The notes: generated from the sequence alone by a model not told the origin. DNA of 33,699 bases from UBA7236 sp044227505 (GCA_044227505.1 JBGAWP010000042.1:1-33699); one strand, 5' to 3'; counted from the first letter of the stretch, positions 15,356 through 23,227 are shown. Made by a program: numbers and translations.

Positions 15356-17485
15356 ATGAAAACTTATAACAGCGAGAACATCAAGAATGTAGTGCTGGTG
15401 GGCCATTCCGGCTCCGGCAAAACAACACTTGCCGAATGCATGTTGTTTGAAGCCGGAGCTATCAACCGCCGCGGAACTGTTGCCGATACAAACAGTACTT
15501 CTGACTTTAATGAACTGGAACACGAACGAGGGTATAGTGTGTTCAGTTCAGTGATGCATGTGGAATGGAAAGACACCAAAATTAATATTATAGATACACC
15601 GGGTATGGATGACTTTATCGGAGAAGTAATTTCCGCATTTAAAGTTGCCGATACAGGATTATTAATGCTCAATGCCGCTCATGGTGTTGAGGTGGGAACC
15701 GAAATAATTTGGGAATATGCCGACCATCTTAAAAAACCAATGATTTTGATCGTAAATCATGTGGATGAAGAAAAATCTGATTTTGATAATACAATCGAAC
15801 AGGCAAAAGAACGCTTCAGTAAAAAAGTTACCGTAGTTCAATATCCTTATAATCAGGGAATTGATTTTAATGCCATAATAGATGTACTTAATATGGTGAT
15901 GTATAAATTCAAACCTGATGGCGGAAAACCTGAAAAATTACCAATTCCTGCAGAGGAAATGGATAAAGCGATGAAACTGCACAACGACCTGATCGAGACC
16001 ATTGCAGAAAATGACGAAGGATTAATGGAAAAATTCTTTGAAAAAGGAACACTGGAAGAAGATGAGATGGTAAAAGGATTAATGTTATCCATTCGCAATC
16101 ACGAAATTTTTCCTGTTTTCTGTATCTCTGCAAAACATAATATGGGCAGTGGTCGTGTGATGGGATTTATTGACAAATGTTGCCCTTCAGCTGCACATAT
16201 GCAGCCGGAAAAATTAACCAATGGAAAAGATCTTCCGTGTAATTCATCTAATCCAACTGTAGTATTTGTTTTTAAAACAGTTAGCGAACCTCATCTCGGT
16301 GACATGAGTTATTTTAAAGTATGCAGCGGAAAAATAACCACCGGAATGGATCTGAATAATACGAATACCAATAATAATGAGCGTATCAGTCAGCTATTTG
16401 TTTTACAAGGTAAAAAACGGGAAAATGTTGATGTATTAATGGCCGGTGATATTGGATCAACCGTTAAATTAAAAAAGACACATACTAATAATACGCTTGC
16501 GGCAAAAGGCCAGGATGTTGAGGTTACACCAATACATTTTCCTGAACCCAAAGTACAGGCTGCAATTGAAGTACATAATAAAGGTGATGAAGAAAAAATG
16601 GGACTTGCCTTACATCATATACACGAAGAAGATCCAACAGTTACCATAGATCACAATATGGAATTAAAACAAACTTTGGTAAATGCGCAGGGAGAATTAC
16701 ATCTGCAGGTAATTAAATGGAAGATAGAACATTTATATGGAATTAAATTCGATTATGTTAAACCTAAAATTCCGTACAGAGAAACAATTCAAAAATCAGT
16801 GCGCTCTGATTATCGCCACAAAAAACAAAGCGGTGGTGCCGGCCAATTTGGAGAAGTGCACATGATAGTGGAACCTTATTATGAAGGTATGCCTGATCCA
16901 AAAGATGTTACTGTTCGCGGAAGAGAAGAACATGATCTTAAATGGGGAGGAAAATTGGTGTTTTATAATTGCATAGTTGGTGGTGCTATTGATGCGCGTT
17001 TCTTACCTTCTATATTAAAAGGTGTAATGGAAAAAATGACAAATGGCCCGCTTACAGGTTCTTACGTGCGCGATGTTCGTGTAAGTGTTTATGATGGTAA
17101 AATGCATCCCGTTGACAGCAACGATATGGCATTTAAATTAGCAGGAATGATGGCTTTCAGAAATGCATTCCGCGAAGCGGATCCAAAATTATTGGAACCG
17201 ATATACGATCTGGAAGTATTAGTTCCGGGTGATTATATGGGAGAAGTAATTGGAGATCTGCAAACACGAAGAGGAATTGTAATGGGAATGGATAGCGATG
17301 GTCATTATCAAAAAGTAATTGCCCGTGTTCCTTTAACCGAATTATATGATTATTCCTCAACATTAAGATCATTAACCCAGGGACGCGGAAAATTTACCCG
17401 CAGATTTGCAGAATATGCTCCGGTGCCGTTTGAATTACAGCAACAACTGATGAGTAGTCATAAGGAGGAGCTTACAGAGGCGTGA
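15356..17485 (+). CDS. fusA2: elongation factor G paralogue (EF-G2-like) with altered GTPase motifs
   Basis: Ribosomal translocase family protein of 709 residues with all EF-G domains: G domain (about 1-280), domain II, III, IV (from about 480, with the RETIQ and GGAGQFG blocks) and V. The P-loop is GHSGSGKT at 16-23. Two motifs depart from true EF-G: the G3 sequence is DTPGMDDF (80-87), with Met where the catalytic His normally stands, and the G4 sequence is NHVD (134-137) instead of NKxD. Switch I reads ERGYSV rather than ERGITI. Bacteroides has a described EF-G2 paralogue that supports translation without GTPase activity under carbon limitation; this looks like the same class. Strong SD upstream, inverted heptad repeats on both sides, hairpin terminator after. 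Confidence 0.92.
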   Translation: MKTYNSENIKNVVLVGHSGSGKTTLAECMLFEAGAINRRGTVADTNSTSDFNELEHERGYSVFSSVMHVEWKDTKINIIDTPGMDDFIGEVISAFKVADTGLLMLNAAHGVEVGTEIIWEYADHLKKPMILIVNHVDEEKSDFDNTIEQAKERFSKKVTVVQYPYNQGIDFNAIIDVLNMVMYKFKPDGGKPEKLPIPAEEMDKAMKLHNDLIETIAENDEGLMEKFFEKGTLEEDEMVKGLMLSIRNHEIFPVFCISAKHNMGSGRVMGFIDKCCPSAAHMQPEKLTNGKDLPCNSSNPTVVFVFKTVSEPHLGDMSYFKVCSGKITTGMDLNNTNTNNNERISQLFVLQGKKRENVDVLMAGDIGSTVKLKKTHTNNTLAAKGQDVEVTPIHFPEPKVQAAIEVHNKGDEEKMGLALHHIHEEDPTVTIDHNMELKQTLVNAQGELHLQVIKWKIEHLYGIKFDYVKPKIPYRETIQKSVRSDYRHKKQSGGAGQFGEVHMIVEPYYEGMPDPKDVTVRGREEHDLKWGGKLVFYNCIVGGAIDARFLPSILKGVMEKMTNGPLTGSYVRDVRVSVYDGKMHPVDSNDMAFKLAGMMAFRNAFREADPKLLEPIYDLEVLVPGDYMGEVIGDLQTRRGIVMGMDSDGHYQKVIARVPLTELYDYSSTLRSLTQGRGKFTRRFAEYAPVPFELQQQLMSSHKEELTEA

Positions 17486-17520
17486 GAGGAGTAAGGAGAG
17501 AGGAGAAAGGAGTGAGGAGG
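17482..17520. repeat. GGAGNNA heptad array after EF-G paralogue
   Basis: Five and a half 7-bp units (GTGAGAG, GAGTAAG, GAGAGAG, GAGAAAG, GAGTGAG, GAGG) beginning at the stop codon of the gene. 17495-17519 is the inverted copy of 15217-15241. Confidence 0.85.
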
Positions 17521-17521
17521 T

Positions 17522-17540
17522 TTAGTTTCTGCGAAACTAA
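17522..17540. terminator. small perfect hairpin
   Basis: TTAGTTTC (17522-17529), loop TGC, GAAACTAA (17533-17540). Eight-bp perfect stem just before the main terminator. Confidence 0.4.
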
Positions 17541-17558
17541 TTAGGGGGATTTATTAAA

Positions 17559-17602
17559 AAGCCACGAATTCACGAATTAGATAATTTGTGAATTCGTGGC
17601 TT
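17559..17602. terminator. bidirectional 20-bp hairpin terminator
   Basis: Arms 17559-17578 and 17583-17602 pair along 20 bp (one G-T) with loop AGAT, followed by T-rich sequence on the plus strand and preceded by an A-run (a T-run on minus). It separates the convergent EF-G paralogue and T9SS cargo genes. The CACGAATT sequence is doubled inside each arm. Confidence 0.9.
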
Positions 17603-17611
17603 AATTTATTT

Positions 17612-18793
17612 TTATTTTATTAGAGAAATTGTTTGATTTACATTTTCATCTTCCACTTTCAGAAAATAAAATCCATTTTCTAAATAAGAAAAATCATGTT
17701 GTTCAATATTTTTTCCTGACCACAATATCTGACCTATGGAATTAATTAATGTGTAATTATAAGTAGCAACATTATTTTTCAAATAAATATTAGAACTGAA
17801 TGGATTTGGAGAAACGGAAAGTGTTTCTGCATTGTGTGAATTAATTCCGTCAATAATTATTGTTACATCAAAACACTCAGAAGTATCAGAACAAATTCCA
17901 TCACTAACGATAACTGCATATGATCCTGAAACGGTAGCTGTAAAGGATTGATTTGTTTCACCCTCCAAAAAAGTATTTCCGTTTGCGCAATCTATCCATT
18001 GATATGTTGCGTCAATTGCATCGGCAATAAACCCGTTTTCCATATTCGAGGTTACTCCAACATTAACTGCACACCAGGTTATTTTGCAATAGCCCGGAGC
18101 ACCGAAACCAGGTCCGCCACCATTTCCATTTCCTCCACCTCCACCTCCACCGTAATTAGCGGAAGTTCCGGCGGGATCAGTTACGTTGCAAAAAGCATCA
18201 GTAAATCCTGCACCTTTTCCGCCGTCAGCTGCCGGCGCTCCACCACCTATTCCACCATCACCACCTGGAGTTAAACAAATGCCTGTCCAGGCAATAGTAT
18301 TTCCACCCGCACCACCATCTCCCAATGGACCAGCAGCTCCTCCTCCGCCTCCGCCAAAATAAGTGTAATATCCACCTCCACCAATTCCACCGGTATAATT
18401 ACTGATATTCCCTCCGGTTCCTACACCAGGTGCACCACCACCTCCAATTTCGGGATTCGGTACAGAAACACCGTTTTCACCTCCTGAAGCAGATAAAAAT
18501 CCTGACACACTTGTTGTGCCTGCCACTGCTCCTGCTCCAACATATCCTATGCTAACATTTATTTCATCTAGCGGAGTTACGGAGTATTCGCCTTTTGCAA
18601 ATCCACCACCCCCTCCTCCACCTGTTCCATTAAACCCCCCATTACCACCAGCGCCCATTACCTCAATAGTAACAGAGGTTACATCAGCAGGCACTGTAAA
18701 GGTTCCTGATGCAGTAAAAATTTGCTCCCCGGATTGTGCATTTAACATACCGGAAATTAAAATTGTTGAGAGGAGTACTTCTATTCTTTTCAT
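17612..18793 (-). CDS. glycine-rich secreted protein with type IX sorting domain
   Basis: Secreted protein of 393 residues. It has a signal peptide (MKRIEVLLSTILISGMLNAQ), then a beta-type glycine-rich domain opening with FTASGTFTVPADVTSVTIEVMGAGG and running to about residue 235 with many GGGGG tracts. A PKD/Ig-like segment with cysteines follows (about 240-310), and a C-terminal type A sorting domain (SVSPNPFSSNIYLKN... to FYFLKVEDENVNQTISLIK) that directs export through the type IX system and attachment to the cell surface. Function beyond surface display or adhesion is not evident. Monocistronic, convergent with the EF-G paralogue. The sorting tail shows that the organism must encode a T9SS elsewhere. 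Confidence 0.88.
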   Translation of the reverse strand: MKRIEVLLSTILISGMLNAQSGEQIFTASGTFTVPADVTSVTIEVMGAGGNGGFNGTGGGGGGGFAKGEYSVTPLDEINVSIGYVGAGAVAGTTSVSGFLSASGGENGVSVPNPEIGGGGAPGVGTGGNISNYTGGIGGGGYYTYFGGGGGGAAGPLGDGGAGGNTIAWTGICLTPGGDGGIGGGAPAADGGKGAGFTDAFCNVTDPAGTSANYGGGGGGGNGNGGGPGFGAPGYCKITWCAVNVGVTSNMENGFIADAIDATYQWIDCANGNTFLEGETNQSFTATVSGSYAVIVSDGICSDTSECFDVTIIIDGINSHNAETLSVSPNPFSSNIYLKNNVATYNYTLINSIGQILWSGKNIEQHDFSYLENGFYFLKVEDENVNQTISLIK

Positions 18794-18898
18794 TTTTTAT
18801 AAAATTTTACACTTATCCAAATTAAAATAATGGTGAAAGTTACACTAATTATTTCATTGGAAGTTTTAAAATGAAAAAGAAATAAAAAGTTGATTATA

Positions 18899-20935
18899 TT
18901 AAAAGAATCTTATTCCAATAACATATCCAAGCGATAATGCCGTAGTAAATCCATTTCCACCAAATTCCCTGATCGTATTTTCTTTCAAAGGGATAACACT
19001 GTCTTCATAAACTTCTACATTCAATACTGGTCCGGCATATACTGATATTTTATTATTTGCAAAAGAATAGGATGGAGTTACACGCAATTGATTTATCATA
19101 TGAAATTGGTTATAACTAAAATCAAAATTATCCTCAAAAGTATTCCATGCCATTGCATCAACATCTATCGATAGGTCTTGATATACAGGAATATGTCCTC
19201 CAATTCCTAAACCATATCCATATCGGAAAGAATCGGAAAAAGGAGAAACGCCAAAAGCAAAAATATTATATACATATTTACTGCCGACTCTGAGTCCGAT
19301 ATTTGTTTGCAAAATATCGCTTTTAAAAACATCCACGTCAAATATTCCATTGCGGCTGAAACTTAATAACCCTATAGAAACTCCCTCAATCGTATCTGCA
19401 ATATTTACAAGACCTATCTGAGTTCCCGTTACTTTTTTAGCAACATTCACCAATCCTATTTGTGCTCCTTCAATATTATTTGCAAGATTTAAAACTCCCG
19501 CAGTTTGAAATCCGGTTGCATTATTTGATAATGAAATATTTGCTACACCCGCAGCCTGGAAAATAATTGTTTCTTCTTTAATGGAGGAAGATAAATTGAT
19601 TACACCTGCAGCCTGCATTCCCCTTACTTTTCCGGTACTTAAATTGCTTACACCTGCAAATTGCCCACCTGTTAACGACTTGCCGGCATTAAAAACTCCA
19701 GCACCTTGCATCCCCAGTACATTACCTGCCACCATATTTGTAACACCGGCAAATTGTGCACCCTGCATATAACCTTTGTCCAAATTAGCAACACCTCCAA
19801 CTTCAAGTCCCTGCACTGCACCGTTATATCCCTGAATTATATTTACTGAAAAATGATGTTTGAATTTATAACTGTCGAGCCCATTCGTTCCCAGCGGAGT
19901 AAAAAAGGAAAGTTGTGCGTACCTGTCAACAAAATCACTGGAATCGACAATGGCGTTTGAAATACTATTATCTGAATTATTTTTTGAAAGGCCTACAATA
20001 GTGTCTTTATTAAATATATTCTTCTCGAAGATTTTGTCCAGAAAAGTGATTTCCTTTTCCTTTGTTTTATCTTTTATTTCTTCTGTTTTAATGATTGGTT
20101 CGTTTTCCACAATGCCACCTTTCTTATTAGTTTCTTGCGCCATCATTTCCTCCTGAAGAATTATTTCATTTTTAGAAGTTGTTCTGTCAGGTTCCGCTGT
20201 TGTGATCGTTTCCTGAAATAATAAATTTTCTTTTTTAGTAGTGTCCACTGCTGGTGTTGGATCTACCGTGAAATCCAGGGCATTGGGATTACTGATGGTG
20301 TTTGCAATGTGACCACTTTCACCGGCGATCCTGGTATCATCAGTAATTTGCTGCTCTGTTTTTTCATCCACATTATTATTTGTAAATTCCGAATTTAATT
20401 CATCATAGGCGTGATTCTTATCTTCCAAAGTTGGATCAATATCCGAATTACTTGCGATTAGGTTTGATTTACCAACATTATTGATGCCGGAATTATTACT
20501 TTCGTTTCTATCCGCATTTTTTTTGTCATCGATCAATATTTTCGAATTACCTTTTTGATCTGAATATAGTTTATTTGCAACTCCATTATTTTCTATTGTG
20601 GTTTCTTCTCCCGATAACTTTTCATGATCTTTTTTTTCCGCGGTGGTATATTCACTTATTGGATTATTTGAAGTTATTTCTTTAATCTGATCATCAGCTT
20701 TTGCCTGTATATTACCAGTTGAACCGGAATTATACATGGTTACCAAAAGTGTTGTTACTGTTCCTATTATTATTCCTCCTGAAAACATGGTCCATTTATT
20801 TTTTAATAATTTTTGAAAAAAATTTAATTTAGGTGTAATAACATAAGCAGCCATCAGCGCATCAAAACTTTTATGCCTGTTAATTACCTCGTCGGGTAAT
20901 GGCTTATATTCGGTTTTAAATTTTATTTTTGTCAT
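18899..20935 (-). CDS. sigma-linked trans-envelope protein: cytoplasmic head, one TM, long linker, surface-repeat/barrel C-terminus
   Basis: 678 residues, not a recognised named protein. Residues 1-48 are a basic cytoplasmic head (LPDEVINRHKSFDALMAAYV), 50-67 one transmembrane helix, and about 70-335 a low-complexity Asn/Glu/Lys/Ser-rich linker without hydrophobic segments. From about 370 to 520 come some ten repeats of 15-19 residues with the core QxAGVxN or QIGLVNV, similar to the LA_2272-type surface repeats. The last 155 residues alternate beta-strands and end in GYVIGIRFF, a C-terminal aromatic typical of outer-membrane barrels. The gene starts 6 bp after the ECF sigma factor stop, the usual place for an anti-sigma factor. 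An anti-sigma or sensor role is inference. Confidence 0.8.
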   Translation of the reverse strand: MTKIKFKTEYKPLPDEVINRHKSFDALMAAYVITPKLNFFQKLLKNKWTMFSGGIIIGTVTTLLVTMYNSGSTGNIQAKADDQIKEITSNNPISEYTTAEKKDHEKLSGEETTIENNGVANKLYSDQKGNSKILIDDKKNADRNESNNSGINNVGKSNLIASNSDIDPTLEDKNHAYDELNSEFTNNNVDEKTEQQITDDTRIAGESGHIANTISNPNALDFTVDPTPAVDTTKKENLLFQETITTAEPDRTTSKNEIILQEEMMAQETNKKGGIVENEPIIKTEEIKDKTKEKEITFLDKIFEKNIFNKDTIVGLSKNNSDNSISNAIVDSSDFVDRYAQLSFFTPLGTNGLDSYKFKHHFSVNIIQGYNGAVQGLEVGGVANLDKGYMQGAQFAGVTNMVAGNVLGMQGAGVFNAGKSLTGGQFAGVSNLSTGKVRGMQAAGVINLSSSIKEETIIFQAAGVANISLSNNATGFQTAGVLNLANNIEGAQIGLVNVAKKVTGTQIGLVNIADTIEGVSIGLLSFSRNGIFDVDVFKSDILQTNIGLRVGSKYVYNIFAFGVSPFSDSFRYGYGLGIGGHIPVYQDLSIDVDAMAWNTFEDNFDFSYNQFHMINQLRVTPSYSFANNKISVYAGPVLNVEVYEDSVIPLKENTIREFGGNGFTTALSLGYVIGIRFF

Positions 20936-20941
20936 GGCTGC

Positions 20942-21475
20942 TTATGCTTGAACTGTTATTAAATTACGCAATCTCTCCAGTATTCTGTGCACCTTTACTT
21001 TTGCAGTATTTTCAGAGATATTTATTATTTCAGCTATTTCTTTAAAAGTACGTTTCTCAAAATATCGCATTTCTATCAATTCGAGTTCTTGCGGTTTTAA
21101 TTTTTGAAGTGTTTTAAAAATCAATTCCCGATTTTCCACTTCATATCCTGCAACATCATCTTCCAAAATTTCAGCAAGACCTGTTTTTTCTACACATACC
21201 ACGCGTATTTTATTTTGGTCTCTGAAATACTGCATTAATTCATTAAGAGCAATTCTATACAACCAGGAAGAAATTGGAAAGCCCCTGTATTCATATTTAG
21301 CAATATTTTGCATTGCTTTTAAAAATACCTGCTGAGTAATATCGGCACTTACATCTTCATCATCCGTACGGCGATAAATAAAAATATAGATCGGTTTATA
21401 CCAGAGATCATAAAAATATCTGAAATTTTTAGGATCCTTTTTCGCTGCTTCTATCCTCTCCTGCTCTTGCATCAT
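20942..21475 (-). CDS. RNA polymerase sigma factor, ECF/sigma-70 family
   Basis: 177-residue ECF sigma factor. Region 2 spans about 20-85 (DLWYKPIYIFIYRRTDDEDVSADITQQVFLKAM, then YRGFPISSWLYRIALNELMQYFRDQ); region 4 covers about 115-172 (LKPQELELIEMRYFEKRTFKEIAEIINISENTAKVKVHRILERLRNL) with its HTH. A short acidic linker joins them. It redirects RNA polymerase to a specific regulon, which cannot be named here. The order is GIN lipoprotein, 18 bp, this gene, 6 bp, trans-envelope protein, all on the minus strand, so a self-contained signalling operon is likely. Either of the two ATGs (MMQEQ) may be used. Confidence 0.93.
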   Translation of the reverse strand: MMQEQERIEAAKKDPKNFRYFYDLWYKPIYIFIYRRTDDEDVSADITQQVFLKAMQNIAKYEYRGFPISSWLYRIALNELMQYFRDQNKIRVVCVEKTGLAEILEDDVAGYEVENRELIFKTLQKLKPQELELIEMRYFEKRTFKEIAEIINISENTAKVKVHRILERLRNLITVQA

Positions 21476-21493
21476 TTTATAATTGCAACATGC

Positions 21494-22285
21494 TTAATCA
21501 ACATGAATTAATTCACCGCTTCCCGAAATTTCAGCAGTAACGGCAGGTGTACCCTTGTAATAAATATTTCCACTTCCACTTATACGAACATACAAGTCAG
21601 TTGACACATTTGCTTCAATGTTACCACTTCCGCTAACTGTGAGATCGGCATCAAACACAGGGAAATTAAATGCGTGTAATTCTCCGGATCCGCTGATATC
21701 AAAATTGAGATCTGAACCGGAGCCTTGCATGGTCATATTTCCGGAACCGGATATATCGGCATCTACTGTTGTTGCTTTTCCAATAAAATCCATATCTCCG
21801 GATCCACTTATATCCAGGTTAAGGAAAGAGGTGAGCACGGAGTCCATGGTAGTTACTGAACCTGAACCACTGATCTCGAAGGAAATGGAACTCGTTGTTA
21901 TTTTATTCTGTGTTATCAGATTCCCTGACCCACTCATTGCTAATGACGACACAGACGGCATTGTGATATAAACCTCCACCGGTTCTGAATTATTGATACA
22001 ATGATCCGACTTGATCTCAAGCTCTCCGCCTATAACATTGGTCTCAATATTATCTATGACATTTTGTTGCGCCACGAGTTTTACCTCAAATTCGGCACCT
22101 TGCGTGATATAAACAGTAGCTTCTATCTCACTGGAAACAGCAGTAAATCCTGTCTCAGCACGTGTTTCGGTTACTATTGGTCCCGATCCATTGATACAGG
22201 GCCATTTGTCGCCACCGCAGGAACCCAGAAAAACAGGAACCATGGCAAATAGAATGAATGTTGCGTTAAATTTTGATCGTTTCAT
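21494..22285 (-). CDS. GIN-domain (DUF2807) lipoprotein
   Basis: 263-residue lipoprotein. The signal peptide ends in the lipobox LGSC (Cys at about residue 23). The mature protein is a DUF2807 beta-helix-like fold with the repeated motif ISGSG or VSGSG about nine times between residues 116 and 258, each marking a turn of the solenoid. The family is known as a putative auto-transporter adhesin/head-GIN domain, with no firm biochemical role. It precedes the ECF sigma factor by 18 bp on the same strand. Possible -7 elements are TAAATTTG (22396-22403) and TACCTTTG (22406-22413), giving a leader of about 110 nt. Confidence 0.88.
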   Translation of the reverse strand: MKRSKFNATFILFAMVPVFLGSCGGDKWPCINGSGPIVTETRAETGFTAVSSEIEATVYITQGAEFEVKLVAQQNVIDNIETNVIGGELEIKSDHCINNSEPVEVYITMPSVSSLAMSGSGNLITQNKITTSSISFEISGSGSVTTMDSVLTSFLNLDISGSGDMDFIGKATTVDADISGSGNMTMQGSGSDLNFDISGSGELHAFNFPVFDADLTVSGSGNIEANVSTDLYVRISGSGNIYYKGTPAVTAEISGSGELIHVD

Positions 22286-22405
22286 TTTGTAGTTTTTCTA
22301 TATAATGTGAAGAGGGGTAGAAAGTTACAGTTATGAAAAAAAATATTTTTACTGAATCTTACGTTTGAGGTAAAAGTGCCAAAAAACAGAGTTGACAAAT
22401 TTAGG

Positions 22406-22413
22406 CAAAGGTA
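22406..22413 (-). promoter_or_regulatory. TAnnTTTG -7 element for GIN/sigma operon
   Basis: Minus-strand TACCTTTG, a perfect match, with a second perfect match TAAATTTG 10 bp further downstream (22396-22403). No matching TTG at -33. Which one is used is undecided. Confidence 0.45.
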
Positions 22414-22543
22414 TAATCCACAGAGTTACAAAAGGTTGAAACACTTGCTGTATAAAAGATTTGAGCAATATTCACAGTGTTATGAACTCTCGATGCTTGT
22501 TTTTTGTTTCAAAAGCTGTATCTTAACGAAAAAAATTAATTGA

Positions 22544-22756
22544 ATGAATACCAAAGGAAAAGGAAGACCGGCTACCAGAACGGCGAAATTGATTGACGGA
22601 TTTTATATTGAGGTGATGAACAAAGGTCAGAAAGAAAGAGGCATAAAAATCAGAAGCAAGACAAAAGCTGAGATGGAAGATGCTGCTAAACGCTATGCTA
22701 ACAGCAAGGATGTGGTTATTTTAGGCGAGTATAAGAACGATGCCTGGGTGAAATAA
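22544..22756 (+). CDS. small basic protein of unknown function, AT-hook-like N-terminus
   Basis: 70-residue hypothetical protein, not recognised. The N-terminus MNTKGKGRPATRTAK contains a KGRP core with flanking basic residues, reminiscent of a single AT-hook that enters the DNA minor groove. The rest (LIDGFYIEVMNKGQKERGIKIRSKTKAEMEDAAKRYANSKDVVILGEYKNDAWV) predicts two strands, one helix and one strand. Codon use and the clean boundary suggest a real gene: it starts at 22544 after an A-rich leader and ends with a 9-bp hairpin at 22783-22810. No SD. Its right neighbour is the small RNA pair, so a nucleic-acid role is possible but only inferred. Confidence 0.65.
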   Translation: MNTKGKGRPATRTAKLIDGFYIEVMNKGQKERGIKIRSKTKAEMEDAAKRYANSKDVVILGEYKNDAWVK

Positions 22757-22782
22757 TTTACAGCTGGAAGTAATCTCCGCTT

Positions 22783-22810
22783 ATACCATACTTATTCACA
22801 GGTATGGTAT
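22783..22810 (+). terminator. hairpin after small basic protein gene
   Basis: ATACCATAC (22783-22791) pairs with GTATGGTAT (22802-22810), 10-nt loop, then TTCTAATTGT. The U-run is weak. Confidence 0.5.
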
Positions 22811-23017
22811 TTCTAATTGTAAAATGTTCCAATAATTCGGATTAATTAAGCCATAATGTGGTTTAACAGCTATTTCCGAATTTTCTGATGGCGAGGTAAT
22901 TGGATCACAAAAACTAAAACCATGCAATTCTCAGCATTTATTTCAATAAACTGCCCTCAAAACTGTAATTTCTGAAAATTTTGCATACCAAATGCCCAAA
23001 TTCTGAAAAAAAATGAT

Positions 23018-23034
23018 TTGGCACAGCAATTGCA
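23018..23034 (+). promoter_or_regulatory. sigma-54 -24/-12 promoter of small RNA 1
   Basis: TTGGCACAGCAATTGCA matches the RpoN consensus TGGCAC-N5-TTGCW fully, with exactly 10 nt between the invariant GG (23020-23021) and GC (23032-23033). The predicted start site is about 23045, where the conserved RNA block begins. An activator and upstream sites are required; none is proven. Confidence 0.8.
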
Positions 23035-23044
23035 TAATGCTTAT

Positions 23045-23104
23045 TGTGTGTGTTTTCATGGGGATAGCAGAGATTACCTTAACGGTCTTCTCTGCTTTTT
23101 TTTT
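23045..23104 (+). ncRNA. predicted sigma-54-dependent small RNA, copy 1
   Basis: About 60-nt transcript from the predicted RpoN start site to a U-run. The 5' part (GUGUGUUUUCAUGGGGAUA) is unpaired and identical to copy 2. The 3' part is a terminator: AGCAGAGA (23066-23073) with TCTCTGCT (23089-23096), a 2x2 internal loop, an inner ACC/GGT stem and a 5-nt loop, followed by nine T. Identity to copy 2 runs from 23041 to 23072 without a change. Mechanism by base-pairing with mRNAs is inferred; a known Bacteroidota motif such as Flavo-1 cannot be excluded without a covariance search. Confidence 0.72.
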
Positions 23105-23200
23105 CTAATTATTTGATAGGATCTGCACCATCCTGAGGAAATGCATCTAAACTTTCCTGTTTTAATATAATCTGATCACTATTTCGGGAATTAAAATCGC

Positions 23201-23217
23201 TTGGCATACCAATTGCC
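23201..23217 (+). promoter_or_regulatory. sigma-54 -24/-12 promoter of small RNA 2
   Basis: TTGGCATACCAATTGCC has the invariant GG (23203-23204) and GC (23215-23216) at the exact 10-nt spacing. The predicted start is about 23228, the same base of the conserved block as in copy 1 to within one nucleotide. Confidence 0.75.
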
Positions 23218-23227
23218 TATTATATTA

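Noticed and set aside
15853..16133. Minus-strand frames within the EF-G paralogue
   Set aside because: Short shadow frames of a clearly coding plus strand; low-complexity Ser/Pro/Leu composition.
17948..18830. Plus-strand open frames opposite the glycine-rich protein
   Set aside because: They are proline- or serine-rich shadows produced by glycine codons on the other strand and lack promoters or homologous features.
22981..22997. Third sigma-54 promoter (TTGCATACCAAATGCCC)
   Set aside because: Resembles promoter 2 but lacks the invariant GG at -24 and no small RNA copy follows.
23058..23108. 16-codon frame in small RNA 1 (MGIAEITLTVFSAFFF), and its equal-length counterpart at 23242-23292
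   Set aside because: The frames run through the terminator stem and U-run, and three of the four changed codons before the stem alter the amino acid type while base-pairing is kept. Equal length comes from the lack of indels. RNA selection explains the pattern better, although a dual-function RNA is not excluded.
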